Counted from the first letter of the stretch, positions 10,284-22,475 are shown. The stretch: 64,000 nt of DNA from Sophora flavescens (GCA_030762895.1 CM061063.1:210319667-210383666); one strand, 5' to 3'. Numbers and translations: made by a program. Notes: generated from the sequence alone by a model not told the origin.

Positions 10284-11696
10284 TGATGAGCCTCTGTTTG
10301 ACTGGTTTTATAACTAGTAAAGACCTTGGCTTTGTGCTAATTTTATATCATTTTCACCCAATTCAGACTTGATTGTCCTTAAGTAGTATTTTGAGTCTGT
10401 AAAGTGTTTTTATGTTAATTTAGTTGTTTTAGAGTTAAATAAAGTATTTATGTTATTTTCTGTTTTTTAGGTTAATAAAAAGGAATAATTCTGGTCTTTC
10501 ACCCCGCGAAGAAGCTCTCGCCCCGCGAGTATTGCAACTCTGAAAAGTCAGAGACGATCACGGCTTGCCCGTGTTGAAGATCACGGCTGTGGCAGTTTTG
10601 AAGTTGAAGCGTTCGCCTCGCGAGCATCCATTCGCCTCGCGAGCCTTGAAGTCAGAACATAATTGCTGTCACTGGAACCTGAACTGGTCATGAAGATTGG
10701 GCCATAACTTGGGCTGTAGATATCGGTTGGAACCGAACCCGGTGGCAAATGAAAGATCAAACAAAGAGCTTTAACTCTCATGAAGACCATTATTCCAAAC
10801 AGAGCCGTTTTGAAGGGCTTTAATCCATGTGAAGTCAGAGGCGTTTCAGCTGCCCTATGAGTTGAATGTGGACATAACTCCCTCATCTTAACTCATAATT
10901 AAGCAAATTAAGTGGCTTTGGAAAGCTAAGAGGCAGAGGTTGAAGTTAATAAAAGGAGCATTCAGATATTGAGAGAAGAGTTAGTCATAGTTAGTCATAG
11001 TTAGCCAGTTTTGGCTAGTTCTTAGGCAGTAGTAGTAGTAGTTGTCTTCTTTTCTTAGATATGTTTTGTTTTCCTTTTGTAATGGAGAGCTAGTCTCCTA
11101 GATTAATCTACTGGGATTGGTTTCCATTTACATTTGAGGTTCTATATTTCCTGTTTTCATTTGCTATTCTCTTTTCAATGCAATGCTACATGTTTCTGTT
11201 TGTTATTTCAGGAATGTATAGTATTGTATTGATTCATTGCGGTGATGCTATGCTCTTATACTTAATCGCGTTTGTTATTTCGCGTGCGTTCAGTCATGTT
11301 CGTAAGATCATGAGGGCTTAACCCCGTTTGTAAATTCTCGAATAGGAACATACATCCGTAGTAGCGAATTTCGTTTGTTATTTGTTGCTACAACCGGGAG
11401 GGGATTAGAATCTGCTTAGGGCTTGGATTTATTTGAACCAATGATAGTGGGAAACCAAGAACAGTAGGTTAATCGTTCTTTAGTTTATTTGCTATTCTCT
11501 TTAACTGCTTTGTTTTCATTGTTTTGTTTTCTTTATTTTATCTCAATCCAAAACCCCCAAAACTAACTTTTGATTTTCTGTTAATAATAACAACAACTAA
11601 AGAGTCCTTGAGAGACGATACTCGAGTTGTCGCTTCCCTATCTGCATTAATTTTGTAAACGCTCGTTCTTTTTGGCGCGTGGCGACAGCGCGGTCA
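10284..11696 (+). repeat. 3' LTR of element B
   Basis: It is 1413 bp, TGATGAGCC to GCGGTCA, close to identical with 5977-7391. It is followed by AAGA and the continuation of the C LTR. Confidence 0.95.
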
Positions 11697-13768
11697 AAGA
11701 CGTAACAAAACCCTCATCAGGTGAATCGTCATCATCGTCTAAAGGTATGTTCTTAGGTACATCCTCTACGTACTCCTCTGGATCCTCCTCGGGATCAATA
11801 ACCATCTCCTCTTGGTCCACCACAATCTCCTCTGGAGCTGGCTCAGGTGCTGCCTCAGCTAAGAGCCGAGCCTCAAGCTGTCCATGATTGATCAGATGTT
11901 GTACAAGTATCCACAAAGGAAGTAGAGACACCTCAATCGTCTCCATAGACCTATGCTCCCTCTGAGGCCCCGTTTCCATCGTGCCCTCTATAGTGTGTAC
12001 GTGCCCGATATAACAAACGACATGGGATCCCGGGTGGTTCATCCATGCGTTTATGTTATCTGCATCATCAAAATGGAGGCTTCGAACCCCCGTATGTGCC
12101 AACGGCATTTCCGGATCCATCTAAACTCAGATAATAACAATACCCATACAGAAATAAGAACAACAATAAAACATGCAAGGGTGAGTACCAATATATGGAT
12201 TTTAAAACGATAACCATATGTACAACTCTCAATTACCACTTAACATGTATATTCACAGATAAACAATATATATTCATCAATGGATTTCATACCCGACAGT
12301 CGTAACCATTTTAAAAACCATGACACTTCAATATTCCACAACTAACTTTGAGACCTAATCTCCGGAGCTCCAACCAACAAGTGAATGAGCTGATCAGGCT
12401 CTAGTTGCCAATAAAGGCAGAATCAATGCCCGATATGGCAAAGTTCTATTGACCATTCCACAGTCCAACTCAAGGCAAAGTGGTGACTACATATAACACA
12501 TGGTCTACATGGTCGTATATCCATGAAGGCACAGTGACGCAAATTGCATGAATACTTGCCATCAAGCATTCAAGTCCTATGCAAAGGCGCGTCTGCCCTG
12601 TAATGCATATAAAACGTTTTGTTCTCATTGTTTTCTTTGTGATCAATCTTTAGGTGTCGGAGCTAAAAGTCTCACGACTAAATCACCAATTTAAACTTTC
12701 AAGTTTAATACCTCATTCCAAAATAACTAACTCCATGTCAAAAGGCGTGCAAATCACGAAATCCAGATCGATGCACCAATCTTGGACGCATAGATTTTAG
12801 TGCACAAAATCAAATATATGGTTTATAGGACATTATAGTCCATAATTTCCTCTTCGGACCCGAAGGCCCATATCTTAGAACTCTAGACCCGACATCTCGG
12901 TTGCTAGGTTTGTTTAAACCATTTTTGATCTGTGAAATACAAAACAAAATCAAAGTTTCCTCAACCTATCCAAGTAGATGGAAATAACTCTATGTTTACC
13001 GAAAATCCTTTTACGTTGGAAATTTGTTTTGTAAACTTAACAAAATTCCTTAAAACTTATTTTTGTTCAAAAATCAATAATTTGAACTGCAAAACCTTAT
13101 TTGAGACAAATTCTCAATAATACTCTCTTTCAAAACACTTTGGTAAATATTGATGGAATTGTTCGTCGTTGACTGTTTTAAGACGCATTTAGGTAAAAAT
13201 TGGACTCTTCGTTGTAAATTAATTTTTCCAACACTGTAATAAAATTATTTTCAAAACTATTTCGCTTAAAATATTATTTTCTAATATTTATAAATTACTC
13301 AGGTGAAAATTAGCAATGCTAAAATATTTTCACGGTTACGTCCTCACTATGGCTCATAAAACGCTCTTTCACTGTTAAATGATTAAAATAATATTATTTT
13401 TCACTATTTCCAATTTTTCCTTAAATAAATAACTAAGAAATATTATATTACTCTTTCCATTGAATTAAACTCATTAATTCATAAAAAGCTTTTAACTGCT
13501 TTAAACTCTTATTTAATCGAGCTATGACCACTGTTAGGCTTTCAAACTCACAATCCACATCAACAATTATTTCATATCAATAATATGACACTTAGAAATT
13601 TATAACATATCACCAAATACAATAAATAATTAAATGCAGTTAAATCAAATAGTTAACAACAGATAATCAATAAGCAAATAATGCTAACTACAAAATAAAT
13701 ACTTACACACCATAATTAAGACACACAGTAACAATTATAGATGGCTATCGGAAAAATCCCTCAGGCTT

Positions 13769-13785
13769 TCCCCTTACCTGAAAGC
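13769..13785 (-). promoter_or_regulatory. Splice-donor-like block in LTR C
   Basis: On the minus strand the sequence reads TTTCAGGTAAGGGGAAAG, matching the plant 5' splice-site consensus CAG/GTAAG. Equivalent blocks occur at the same relative place in the LTRs of K, D, E, F and G. Confidence 0.4.
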
Positions 13786-14569
13786 AAAGTATCCCTGAGA
13801 AACAGTTCGTCAGAAATCCAAGTAACGCCGATAACACGCGTATCCGATAACTTAGCTTATTCTTCATTAAACATAACACTCAATCAACAAACAAACAACT
13901 AAATCAAGCCTAAAATCCTACATGTTGTTTCGGCCAAGGGCTGCCCTTAGGGTTAAGAATCTCTAAAAATTCTAAACTTTTGGATTAATCACTCCTAATT
14001 ACTCAAAACCCTAAATCAATGGTTATTGAGCAAAGATTGAATTTAAATCTTCCAATCCCTCATCAAATGAATTTCGTCCATGATCAATAAAATGGCTTAG
14101 AGACCTTCATTTGGTTCATACAATATATATTCAATACCTATTCAACTAATAAGATTGAATTATGACAAACTAGTTAGGAAAAATTGGAACAAAACCCTAG
14201 TTTTCTAGAGTATAGGTTCGGCCTCTTTAGGTTTTAAGGGTTAGAAAATTTTGTTTGATGCAAGATTCTAGATCTAGAATATAGAGGTAATAATAGGTTT
14301 AGAGAAATTGGTTTCATGCTCATTGGATTTTCCTATGATTTTCTATGCATTTTTGAATCTAGAAACCCTAAAATACATCATATTGATAAAGACTTCAAAA
14401 TGAAAAACTTATTGAAGAACATGATACTAAACAAGGAAGATGAGTAAGTTTTACCTCTTGGAATCAAGAAATGAGCAAGAAATCTCCTACTTCCTTCACA
14501 AAATCAAGCTATGGCAACTTAGGGTTTAATGGTGGAAATGGCAAAGTTTGGTGAAGATGATGACTATAG

Positions 14570-14578
14570 CCTTTTATA
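14570..14578 (-). promoter_or_regulatory. TATA box in LTR C
   Basis: The minus strand reads CTATAAAAGGCTATAG, a strong TATA box conserved in the other LTR (25852-25860). It should set the transcription start of element C, running leftward. Confidence 0.65.
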
Positions 14579-15205
14579 GAAGTGAGGATGGATTCATGGA
14601 GTTCTTGGGCCGTGGGGTTTGAAGAGCATTTGGGTCCAAAGTGCAAATTTTGAGGGGTAAAATAGTAATCTTGTACAATGACAAATTTGTAAATAAAACC
14701 AACATAAAGGGTAATTTAGTCTTTTCCTCCTAAAATGTAATTATGACTAAGGGTAGTCATCCCATGACTCACCCCTTGTGACTCATCATGATTTGACATC
14801 CTATTTATCCATTAGTGGGTCCCGCAAATCCCGTTTTCAGCTTCGTCGTTTACCCGATCTCGTATAACACCCGCATAATATATATTATTTCACTTTTTAA
14901 GTGAAAAATTTTAAAATAGCCAAAGAAGTTGGAAACTTCATAAAAACCTTAAGTGTTTCGTTCACGAGTCAAAATTAGGTCATTTGAGCAGTTAAATTCT
15001 TACTGTCATTAAATCACAGACCGGGTTTCATCTGAATTTTCGACCCAAAATCGAATCGTAGCTTTCTACGATAAAGTAGAGTATGAATATGACCTTGGTT
15101 TATCCAAAATCATTTTCTATATTTAAAAATAAAATTATAAACATTTCTGTTAATTTTACTGATATAAAAATAGTAAACAGTGAAAAACCGGGTGTTACAA
15201 TACTA

Positions 15206-15212
15206 CCCCACT
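15206..15212 (-). other. Polypurine tract of element C
   Basis: The minus strand reads AGTGGGGTAGTA directly before the LTR start, preceded by the CGAGGACGAAATTC block that usually closes the pol of Tekay/Del-like elements. Confidence 0.75.
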
Positions 15213-15241
15213 AAAAAGAATTTCGTCCTCGAAATTAAGTA

Positions 15242-16062
15242 CTTGTGAAATGTTAAGGGTATTGTAATCTCATATTTTCTTCCACTTACCAAGTTGCTTC
15301 TTCAGTTGTATTATCTCAAATAACCTTGACTAAGGAAATTTGTTTACCCCTGAGCTGCTTAATCGTCTTGTCCGCGATTCGTACAGGCGTAGTCTCATAA
15401 GACATGTTCTCTTTTAATTGTACTACATCGGGTTCGATTACGTGAGATGGATCAGGATTATACTTCCTCAGTTGTGAAACATGAAAAACATCATGGAGAT
15501 TGGAAAGAAATGGTGGTAAGGCAATTTTAAAAGCTACTGGACCTACCCGACAAAGAATTTGGTAAGGTCCAATAAATTTAGGCGTGAGTTTTTTGGATTT
15601 AATTACTCTGCCAACCCCAGTCGTTGGCGTGAGTCTCAAAAACACATGATCGCCTTCCTCAAACTCAAGAGGTCGTCGCCTTTTGTCTACATAACTTTTC
15701 TGTCTACTTTGATTTGTCCGCATTTTCTCCTGAATCATCTTTACCTTTTCTGTTGTTTGTTGCACGATATCTGGTCCTAATAGTAGACTTTCACCATCCT
15801 GGTACCAACACAAAGGTGTTCTGCATCGTCGACCATACAAAGCTTCATAGGGTACCATTCCTATGCTTGAGTGGAAACTGTTGTTGTATGTGAATTCTAT
15901 CAATGGCAAAAATTCATCCCAACTTCCAGTATGTTCCAAAACACAAGCCCTCAATAGGTCCTCCAATGACTGGATTATCCTCTCTGATTGTCCATCTGTT
16001 TGTGGATGATAAGCAGAACTTAATCTGAGTTTGTTCCCAAAGACTCTTGTAAACCTTGCCAA
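15242..16062 (-). pseudogene. Element C pol: integrase C-terminal half plus chromodomain tail
   Basis: This encodes the second half of the integrase: AYHPQTDGQSER, the catalytic Glu region SLEDLLRACVLEH, YNNSFHSSIGMVPYEALYG, the GPYQILCRVGPVAFKIALP core and VFHVSQLRKYNPDPSHV. A chromodomain-type tail follows (LVKVI, then TEEATW and VEENMR), interrupted by stops after LVKVI and EEATW. Integrase inserts the cDNA; the chromodomain steers chromoviruses to particular chromatin. A frameshift near 16030-16060 separates this part from the rest of the integrase. Affiliation to Tekay/Del rests on this domain order and the long LTRs. Confidence 0.85.
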
Positions 16063-16892
16063 AATCTTGACGTAAATCTCGGATCACGATCTGAAATAAT
16101 ACTCGAAGGCACACCATGTAATTTAACAATCTCTTCAATGTATAACTGAGCTAATATCTCCATTGAATACCTTTTATTAATAGGCAAAAAGTGAGCCGAC
16201 TTGGTCATTCGATCGAGTATTACCCATATAGAATCATACGCCTTTTTAGTTCTTGGAAAACTTGTTACAAAGTCCATCGCAATTCCATCCCATTTCCATT
16301 CTGGAATGTCCAAAGATTGTAGCATTCTTGCTGGCCTTTGATGTTCAACTTTAGCCTTCTGACAGACTAAACGCGAAGCTACATATGCCATTACGTCTTT
16401 CTTCATTCCATACCACCAATATAACTGTTTGAGATCTTGGTACATTTTGGTAGCTGCTGGATGTAAACTTAATTTACTCTCGTGAGCTTCCACCAAAATT
16501 AACTTTCTAAGTTCAGCATCTGCAGGTACACAAATCCTTTTGCCGAACCTTAGAATTCCATCAGTTCCTTCTTTAAACTCCGATACTGCTCCTTTTCGTA
16601 CCAATTCCCTTTCTCCTTGTAGGTATTGATCACTTTTTTGTTTCTCCAATATTTGTTCCATCAATTGATTGGAAACAGTAATCATACCCAAACAAAGCTT
16701 TCCTGGTGACGTCTTAACTGTCAACCTCATATCTCGGAATTGTTCTAACAATTCTTGTTTCTTAATCATCATTGTAGACATATGCATAAACTTTCTGCTC
16801 AAGGCATCCGCTACTACGTTTGCTTTCCCAGGATGATACTGCAGTTGAAAATCATAATCCTTCAGAAATTCCAACCAGCGTTTTTGCCGCAT
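16020..16892 (-). pseudogene. Element C pol: RNase H end and integrase zinc-binding/catalytic part
   Basis: It starts with the RNase H terminus (RWLEFLKDYDFQLQYHPGKAN, then VVADALSRK). Next comes the integrase HHCC region (EAHESKLSLHPAATKMYQDL, YWWYGMKKDV, SRLVCQKAK). The first Cys of the usual CLTCQ is Arg here. Then come the first catalytic Asp in WDGIAMDFVTSFP, VILDRMTKSAHFLP and the second Asp in SIISDRDPRFTSRFW. The frame is lost just after QESLG. A stop near 16978 separates it from the upstream RNase H segment. Confidence 0.85.
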
Positions 16893-16976
16893 GTTGAGCT
16901 CTTTCTGATCAAAAAGATATTTTAAACTTTTATGATCACTGAAAACATTAAACGTCGATCCATATAGATAATGTCT

Positions 16977-17396
16977 CTAGATCTTTAATGCAAAAACAAC
17001 CGCTGCTAACTCCAAATTATGAGTAGGGTAATTCCTCTCGTGAGTCTTCAACTGCCTTGAAGCATAAGCTATGACTTTCCGGTTCTGCATTAGTATGCAA
17101 CCTAACCCTTGATGCGAAGCATCACAGTATACCTCGAAAGGTTCCTTAGGATCATGTAACACTAACACAGGCGACGTAGTCAACCTTCTCTTTAACTCTT
17201 GAAATTTTTCTTCACACGCTTCAGTCCATTTGAATGCTTGGTCCTTCCACATCAATTGGGTAAGAGGTCCTACTATTTTGGAAAATCCCTCGATGAATCT
17301 CCTATAGTATCCAGCTAAACCCACTAAACTACGGATTTCTATTACCGTCGTTGGTCTTTCCCATTGCACAACAGCTTCAACTTTTGACGGATCCAC
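16977..17396 (-). pseudogene. Element C pol: RT thumb/connection and RNase H start
   Basis: The translation contains WERPTTVIEIRSLVGLAGYY, FSKIVGPLTQLM, FKWTEACEEKFQELK, the RNase H Asp in EVYCDASHQGLGCILMQ, and YASRQLKTHERNYPTHNLEL. This is the standard gypsy RT-RNase H junction. It ends at an in-frame stop after FALKI (16978-16980), where the family normally continues with Trp. Confidence 0.85.
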
Positions 17397-18090
17397 CGCG
17401 ATCCCTTCATTCGATATAACGTGACCTAAAAATTGAACTTGGTTTAACCAAAATCCACATTTTTCAGGTTTTGAGTATAACTGTTTCTCCCTTAAAATTT
17501 GAAGAACTACACTGAGATGTTCAGCATGCTTTTCTTCACTAGAAGAATAAATTAGAATGTCGTCTATAAAAACAACGACAAACTGATCTAGATAAGGAAG
17601 AAAAAATTCTATTCATGTAATCCATGAATATAGAAGGAGCATTCGTCACTCCAAACGGCATCACAAGATACTCGTAATGCCCATAACGTGTCTGAAATGC
17701 TGTTTTAGGGATATCCTCCTCCTTCACGCGAATCTGATGATAACCCGATCGCAAATCGATCTTTGAGAAAACCGCTGCTCCTCGTAACTGATCCATTAAC
17801 TCGTCTATCCTAGGAAGCGGATACTTGTTCTTGATAGTCAGTTTATTCAGCTATCTGAAATCTACACATAAATGAGAAGTCCCGTCTTTTTTCCGTACTA
17901 GTAAAACTGGAGCTCCCCATGGAGACACACTGGGTCTAATGAATTCTTTCCTCATCAGTTCCACTAACTGCTCTTTCAAGTTCTCTAGCTCAGATGGTGA
18001 CATACGATACGGTGCCATGGATGTCAGTCCAGTGCCCGGTACTATATCAATCGCAAACTCTATGTACCGAACAGGCGGTAGTCCAGGTAC
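17397..18090 (-). pseudogene. Element C pol: RT fingers and palm, cut by solo LTR D
   Basis: Gypsy RT motifs occur in order: SPWGAPVLLVRKKDG, NKYPLPRIDELMDQL, FSKIDLRSGYHQIRV, KTAFQTRYGHYEYLVMPFGV and the active-site block FIDDILIYSS. There is a stop near 17850 (before LNKLT) and a one-base frameshift in the T run near 17605. The N-terminal side stops at 18090, where solo LTR D is inserted. The continuation of the linker is found at 22173 on the other side. Confidence 0.85.
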
Positions 18091-19059
18091 TGTAACACCC
18101 TGTTTTTCCTATGCTCTTTGCAGCAGTAAATATATATTTAAATGTGTTTATTTTAGATTAAACTCTGAGGATGATTTTAATTAAAATAAAACCATTTTCT
18201 TGTGTTGTTATATCACATGAAGTCACGATAAAATTTTCGGTTGAAAATTCAGACGAAAGTCGGTCTGCGTTTTCACTACTGGTACAAGTTTACTGTGCAT
18301 AAAACCTAATTTTGACCCGTGAACGAGATAGTTAGTGTTTTTATCGTGTTTCCTTCAACTTTGGTTATTTTGAAAAGTTTCGTTCAAAAATAAAATATAG
18401 TATTTTATTCGGGTGAAAATGTCGGAAGAATTACGATCGGAAATGCAACCGGGTGCGAAATAGAGCAGAATAGGAGACATAAAAGGCTTGAGGTGAGATG
18501 AGGGAGTGAGGTGACTCACTAGAGGTATGGCCTAAGCTACCTCCTAAAAAGTGGTCATGATGGACTTTTTGAAATATATCATTATATTCTAAAAACCTAT
18601 TTTTCTCTTTCCTCTTCAACCAAACAAGGCACAAGGTCAAAACTTGCTCTCCAAGATCATTCCGCTCTCCTCAATTTCGTGGCAGTCTCTCCCTCTATAT
18701 ATACCCCTTTCATTTTCACTTCATCTTCCTCCTTCAACCTCCATTAAACCTTCATCTTCTTCTTTCTTCTAAAAGTCCAAGCTCTTAAAGCTTTAGTTTT
18801 TATTCATCTTTTATCCTTAAGTTCTTCATTAAAGTTCTTCCTTATGCTAAGGTTAATGCTCTCATATGAATCTTTTTTCAAGTTTCATCTTTTATTTTTT
18901 AGTTTACTTTATGTGTTCTTTATATGCTTTAAACTTCTAAAATCTCTCTAAAATGGTAGAAAACTCCTTTTGAGTTGAAACCACTTTCTATAGTCTTGTA
19001 TTAACTTATATTTTCACATACTAAGAGGTTGTGTAAAACATAAATCTCTACCCATCTCT

Positions 19060-19990
19060 TCCAATGAAGGCCGAATGCTTGCATTTGTGACCTAGGAAGT
19101 TTTTTCAACTTTTGGAATATGATCATGTGTTTGAGTTTCTAACTATCCCTTGATCTTGAATCTATAAATCTTGGAAGTTTTGATAGCTTGTTCCTAGGAT
19201 GGCCGAAAATATGAATAAGTAAGCCTAGGATACTATGTTTCAACTTTCCAAGTATTGATCATGGATTTAGAACTCTTAATACCTTGTGATTCTAAACCTA
19301 AGAGTTTTGTTAAACAAAGAATATTTTCCTCATCATCCTATGATGGCCGAAACTTAGAGTTTAGGTGCTAGGATGTTTGAGTTTTTATTTTTCTAAAATG
19401 ATCATGGACTTGAGCTCCATAAGATATTTGGATGCAAGTCTAAGTGATTGGAAAGTTTAAGGATTTCTAACTTGTTTATTCTATGTTATTAAAGCTAGGA
19501 TGTATTACTTTCATTTTTCCAAGATGATCATGGACTTGAGCTCCATAATATATTTGGATGCTAAGTCTAAGAGATTGGAATGTTTAAGTTTCCATTGTTT
19601 TCCAAGATGATCATGGACTTGAGCTCCATAAGACATTTGGATGCTAAGTCTAAGAGATTGGAAAGTTTAAAGATTTCTAGCCTATAAATCCTATGAAGGC
19701 CGAACCTAGAAGGTTATGGACCTATGATACTTTGTTCTTATTTTTCCAAAATGATCATGGTTTTGAGCTCCTTAATACATACGGATGCTAAACCTAAGAG
19801 ATTGGAAAGTTTAGTGAATGCTAGCCTATTTTACTAGCCTTGGCCGAATACCCTAAGTTTATAACTTAGTGGGATTTTTATTCAACCTTGTTAAATGATC
19901 ATTGTTTATGAACTCCTAACACTTAAGGATCATAAATCCATGAGTTGTATAATTTTCGGGAATCTCTAACCCTAAGAACTAGTCTTGGCC
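19060..19990 (+). repeat. Seven degenerate repeats in LTR D
   Basis: The core GATCATGGACTTGAGCTCC, followed by GGATGCTAAGTCTAAGAG, recurs with starts near 19121, 19257, 19400, 19526, 19609, 19753 and 19897. Spacing varies from 83 to 147 bp. The middle copies are the most alike. Confidence 0.75.
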
Positions 19991-20128
19991 GAACCTATAC
20001 CTTGTGGTTTAGTGTTCTTGTTTGATTTTAACTTGTGATTTTGTGTTCATAACCTTAGACTTCCATCACGGAGGAAACGAGGACGTTCGTGGTATACATC
20101 TTCGAGCATGTAATCTTCTTACCTTCAC

Positions 20129-20143
20129 CGAAGGTAAGAGGGG
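20129..20143 (+). promoter_or_regulatory. Splice-donor-like block in LTR D
   Basis: CGAAGGTAAGAGGGG is followed by TTGCCTAGGGATATTCAA, in the same position and context as the blocks in E and G. Confidence 0.35.
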
Positions 20144-20931
20144 ATTGCCTAGGGATATTCAATGACTATATCCATGTATGTATGTGTTTACTTGAGTGAT
20201 TTGAATATTATTATGATGTGGAGCAAACACTTGAATGACTTGCTTACTTGAACTATTGTGATTATTACTTGAAGTTGATTATTACTTGTCTTAAAGTATT
20301 ATGAGTTGTATATATGTGACGAACTGTCGTTAACTGTGATATTATTGTTGAGAATATATTACTGTTGATTGAATTTTGAGAAGCCGGACTTGAGTCCGTG
20401 CACAATGATTATAAGGATTAAAAGCCTTAATAAGCCTTGAATAGAGCTTTGAAAGTATTGGTTTCATTTATAAAAGTTCCTGGTTTAAAACGCTTACTTT
20501 AAGAGAATGAGATTCTAGTTTTGAAAAGAAATGTTGAAGTGTTTTTAAGTCAATAGAAACTACCTTATTGTGATCCAAAGTTTGTACGAGAGAAAACCTT
20601 TTTCGAACTATGTGTTTCATGAAGGAAAAACCCCTTTGAAAATATTTGACTTTATTCCATCAAGGATTTCAAAAGCAAACGAATTTCCAAATGTTTTATA
20701 AAAGACTTTGTAAAAGAAAATATTTTCTACTAAATGATTTAGAAACATTCCGGTTACTTGGATAAGTGACCGAGGTTTTGGTTTGGTTTTTGATTTTCAC
20801 TGAGCGAAAAGTAAGCACATGTGAAAAAGAATACTAGTTCGCGAGACGTCGCCTCTAGCATTCAGTTTATGAACGTGATCTGGGATCCGTGTCAAGAATT
20901 ATGGACCAAGGGTCCTAATCGTGATATTATT

Positions 20932-21059
20932 GGCTAGGAGTCCTAATTTTGGAATTGAGGATCATGTGTCCTAATTTCGTTGTCATGGGCTAGGAGTCCT
21001 AATTTTGGAATTGAGGAATGTGTGTCCTAATTTCGTTGTTATGGGCTAGGAGTCCTTAT
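20932..21059 (+). repeat. 56-bp tandem repeat in LTR D
   Basis: GGCTAGGAGTCCTAATTTTG starts at 20932 and 20988, and a third partial copy starts at 21044, giving an exact 56-bp period and about 2.3 copies. Confidence 0.85.
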
Positions 21060-22177
21060 CATGCTGAAATAAAACATGGATAAAATTATAATTGTTTCTA
21101 CGACCACAACGTTGGACTGCAGCATCGGTCCAAGGTGTTGTGATTGAGCACTCGGACTGCGTGTCCTGTGTTATTGATTTTCAAGTAATGAAAATTGTGA
21201 ATAGTCGTTAGCTTTGGGCTTCGACAACGGAAAAGAGTGAACATAAAGAAAAGTCTCGATAATGAAAAGTCTTTTATTCATATGCATTTCCCCTTAGCAG
21301 ACGTGCTTGAGTTAACCGAATACCCGCTTAAGATGTGGTATTCGATGAGGTATACATCCGAATGGCCGTTATTAGGGATTCGTGATGATGTTGATTCGGG
21401 TGCATAAGGTGGCGGAGACAACTTGCCAAATGTGGCGTATGAGCCTGATCAACTCTTTCTTTCTTAATGATAAAACGGTGATGGTATCTCATGAGATTAA
21501 GATTAGAGCCTGATGATTGAAGTGTCATGCATTATCTTTATAAGATTGATTGATTCGGGTATGAGACCCATTGAAATAATACTTGTTGTTTACCTATGAA
21601 TAATGTTTTAAATGTTAATAGGCCAAAGTGTTGTATGTATCATGTATATGGTTGTTGTATGATATATCCATTTGCCGGTATCTCACTCTTACAGTTATAT
21701 CAGGTCTCTTCCGGTTTTGCTGTAGTACCTTGGTACTCTAGTCCTGATGTTGTGAAGGAGTCCTTCTAAGTCACTTGGAGACCTAGTGTTAGAGGTTGGG
21801 AAAGTATTCTGATTGGGGGTCTCTCCAATGAATCCTTGATAGAATGACCAGCTTAGGAGTTTGAGTTGGGTTGTATATCTAAAGAGGTCGGTAAATGTAG
21901 TGTTATGTACATCCATCTGTAGTTTGAACTTTTCTTTCAAAAATGGAAACTTAGAGAAATGTTGTATGTCATGGTAACCTTGTTACGAATGTGACGTTAC
22001 GTTTTAAATGTATGTATTATGGATTTCTGATCTATCCTTAAAGAAAAATTGTATACCCCAGTTTTCTGATTTAAAAGAAAACAATTTTCTGAAAGCAACC
22101 AGCAATTTATCTTTTAATTTACTTCCACATGTGTTACGTAGTAATACCCTAAGGGGGGGGGGGGGTGTTACAGGTAC

Positions 22178-22475
22178 ATCTTCAGGAAAAACTTCTAGAA
22201 ACTCATTGATGACAGGTATGGACTGTAAGTCTAACTCCTTCTTAACGTCTAAGGAAAACAGTAACATGTATCCTTGTGCTCCCTCTTTCAAAGAAGCTTT
22301 TACTTGATTAGCAGACAAAAATCCAGAAACCTCATCCTTAGGAAAAATTAAGGTTTTGTGGGCACAGTTTATAAGAATATGGTTAGAAAATAACCAATCC
22401 ATGCATGCCTAAAATTACATCTAACTGTATTAAAGGCAAACATATCAGATCAACAAGAAAATGTCTATCCTGGTG
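22178..22475 (-). pseudogene. Element C pol: protease C-terminal remnant and RT linker
   Basis: The minus strand encodes VDLICLPLIQLDVILGM (in two frames), WLFSNHILINCAHKTLIFP and IPVINEFLEVFPEDVP, the stretch that normally joins protease to RT. The aspartic protease catalytic core (a DSGA-type motif) is absent: sequence passes directly from the Gag tail after the zinc knuckles to the protease end, so an internal deletion removed it. The right edge meets solo LTR D. Confidence 0.75.

Larger units (their letters stand above)
5973..11700 (+). mobile_element. Element B: young gag-only gypsy element (Athila/Tat type, TR-GAG-like)
   Basis: This is a complete LTR structure: 5' LTR 5977-7391, primer binding site, gag, non-coding interior, polypurine tract, 3' LTR 10284-11696. 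AAGA flanks it on both sides (5973-5976 and 11697-11700). The uninterrupted target is visible in the other LTR of C near 23484. There is no protease, RT, RNase H or integrase in the 2.9-kb interior, so it would need enzymes from a partner. The LTRs are roughly 98% identical by eye, so the insertion is recent. Elements with LTRs and only gag have been called TR-GAGs in plants; placing B there is my inference. Confidence 0.85.
11701..15199 (-). repeat. Left (3') LTR of C, main piece
   Basis: It matches the right LTR 23490-26480 along its length and ends GGGTGTTACA at 15199, next to the minus-strand polypurine tract. It retains a 500-bp segment (12475-12974) that the right LTR has lost. Open frames around 11650-12240 and their counterparts near 23430-24030 are LTR sequence, not genes. 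Confidence 0.9.
18091..22172 (+). mobile_element. Solo LTR D, inserted in the pol of element C
   Basis: It runs from TGTAACACCC to GGTGTTACA, 4082 bp, flanked by GGTAC on both sides (18086-18090 and 22173-22177). There is no interior, primer site or polypurine tract, so it is a solo LTR left by recombination between the two LTRs of an element. It shares landmarks and orientation with the LTRs of E and G, such as TGCCTAGGGATATTCAAT and GACCAGCTTAGG, but is clearly diverged from them. I call it a sister subfamily. Confidence 0.9.

Noticed and set aside
11647..12239. Acidic/Ser-rich frames on both strands, with partners at 23428-24029
   Set aside because: They are LTR sequence of element C read in opposite directions. 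The two LTR copies explain the conservation.
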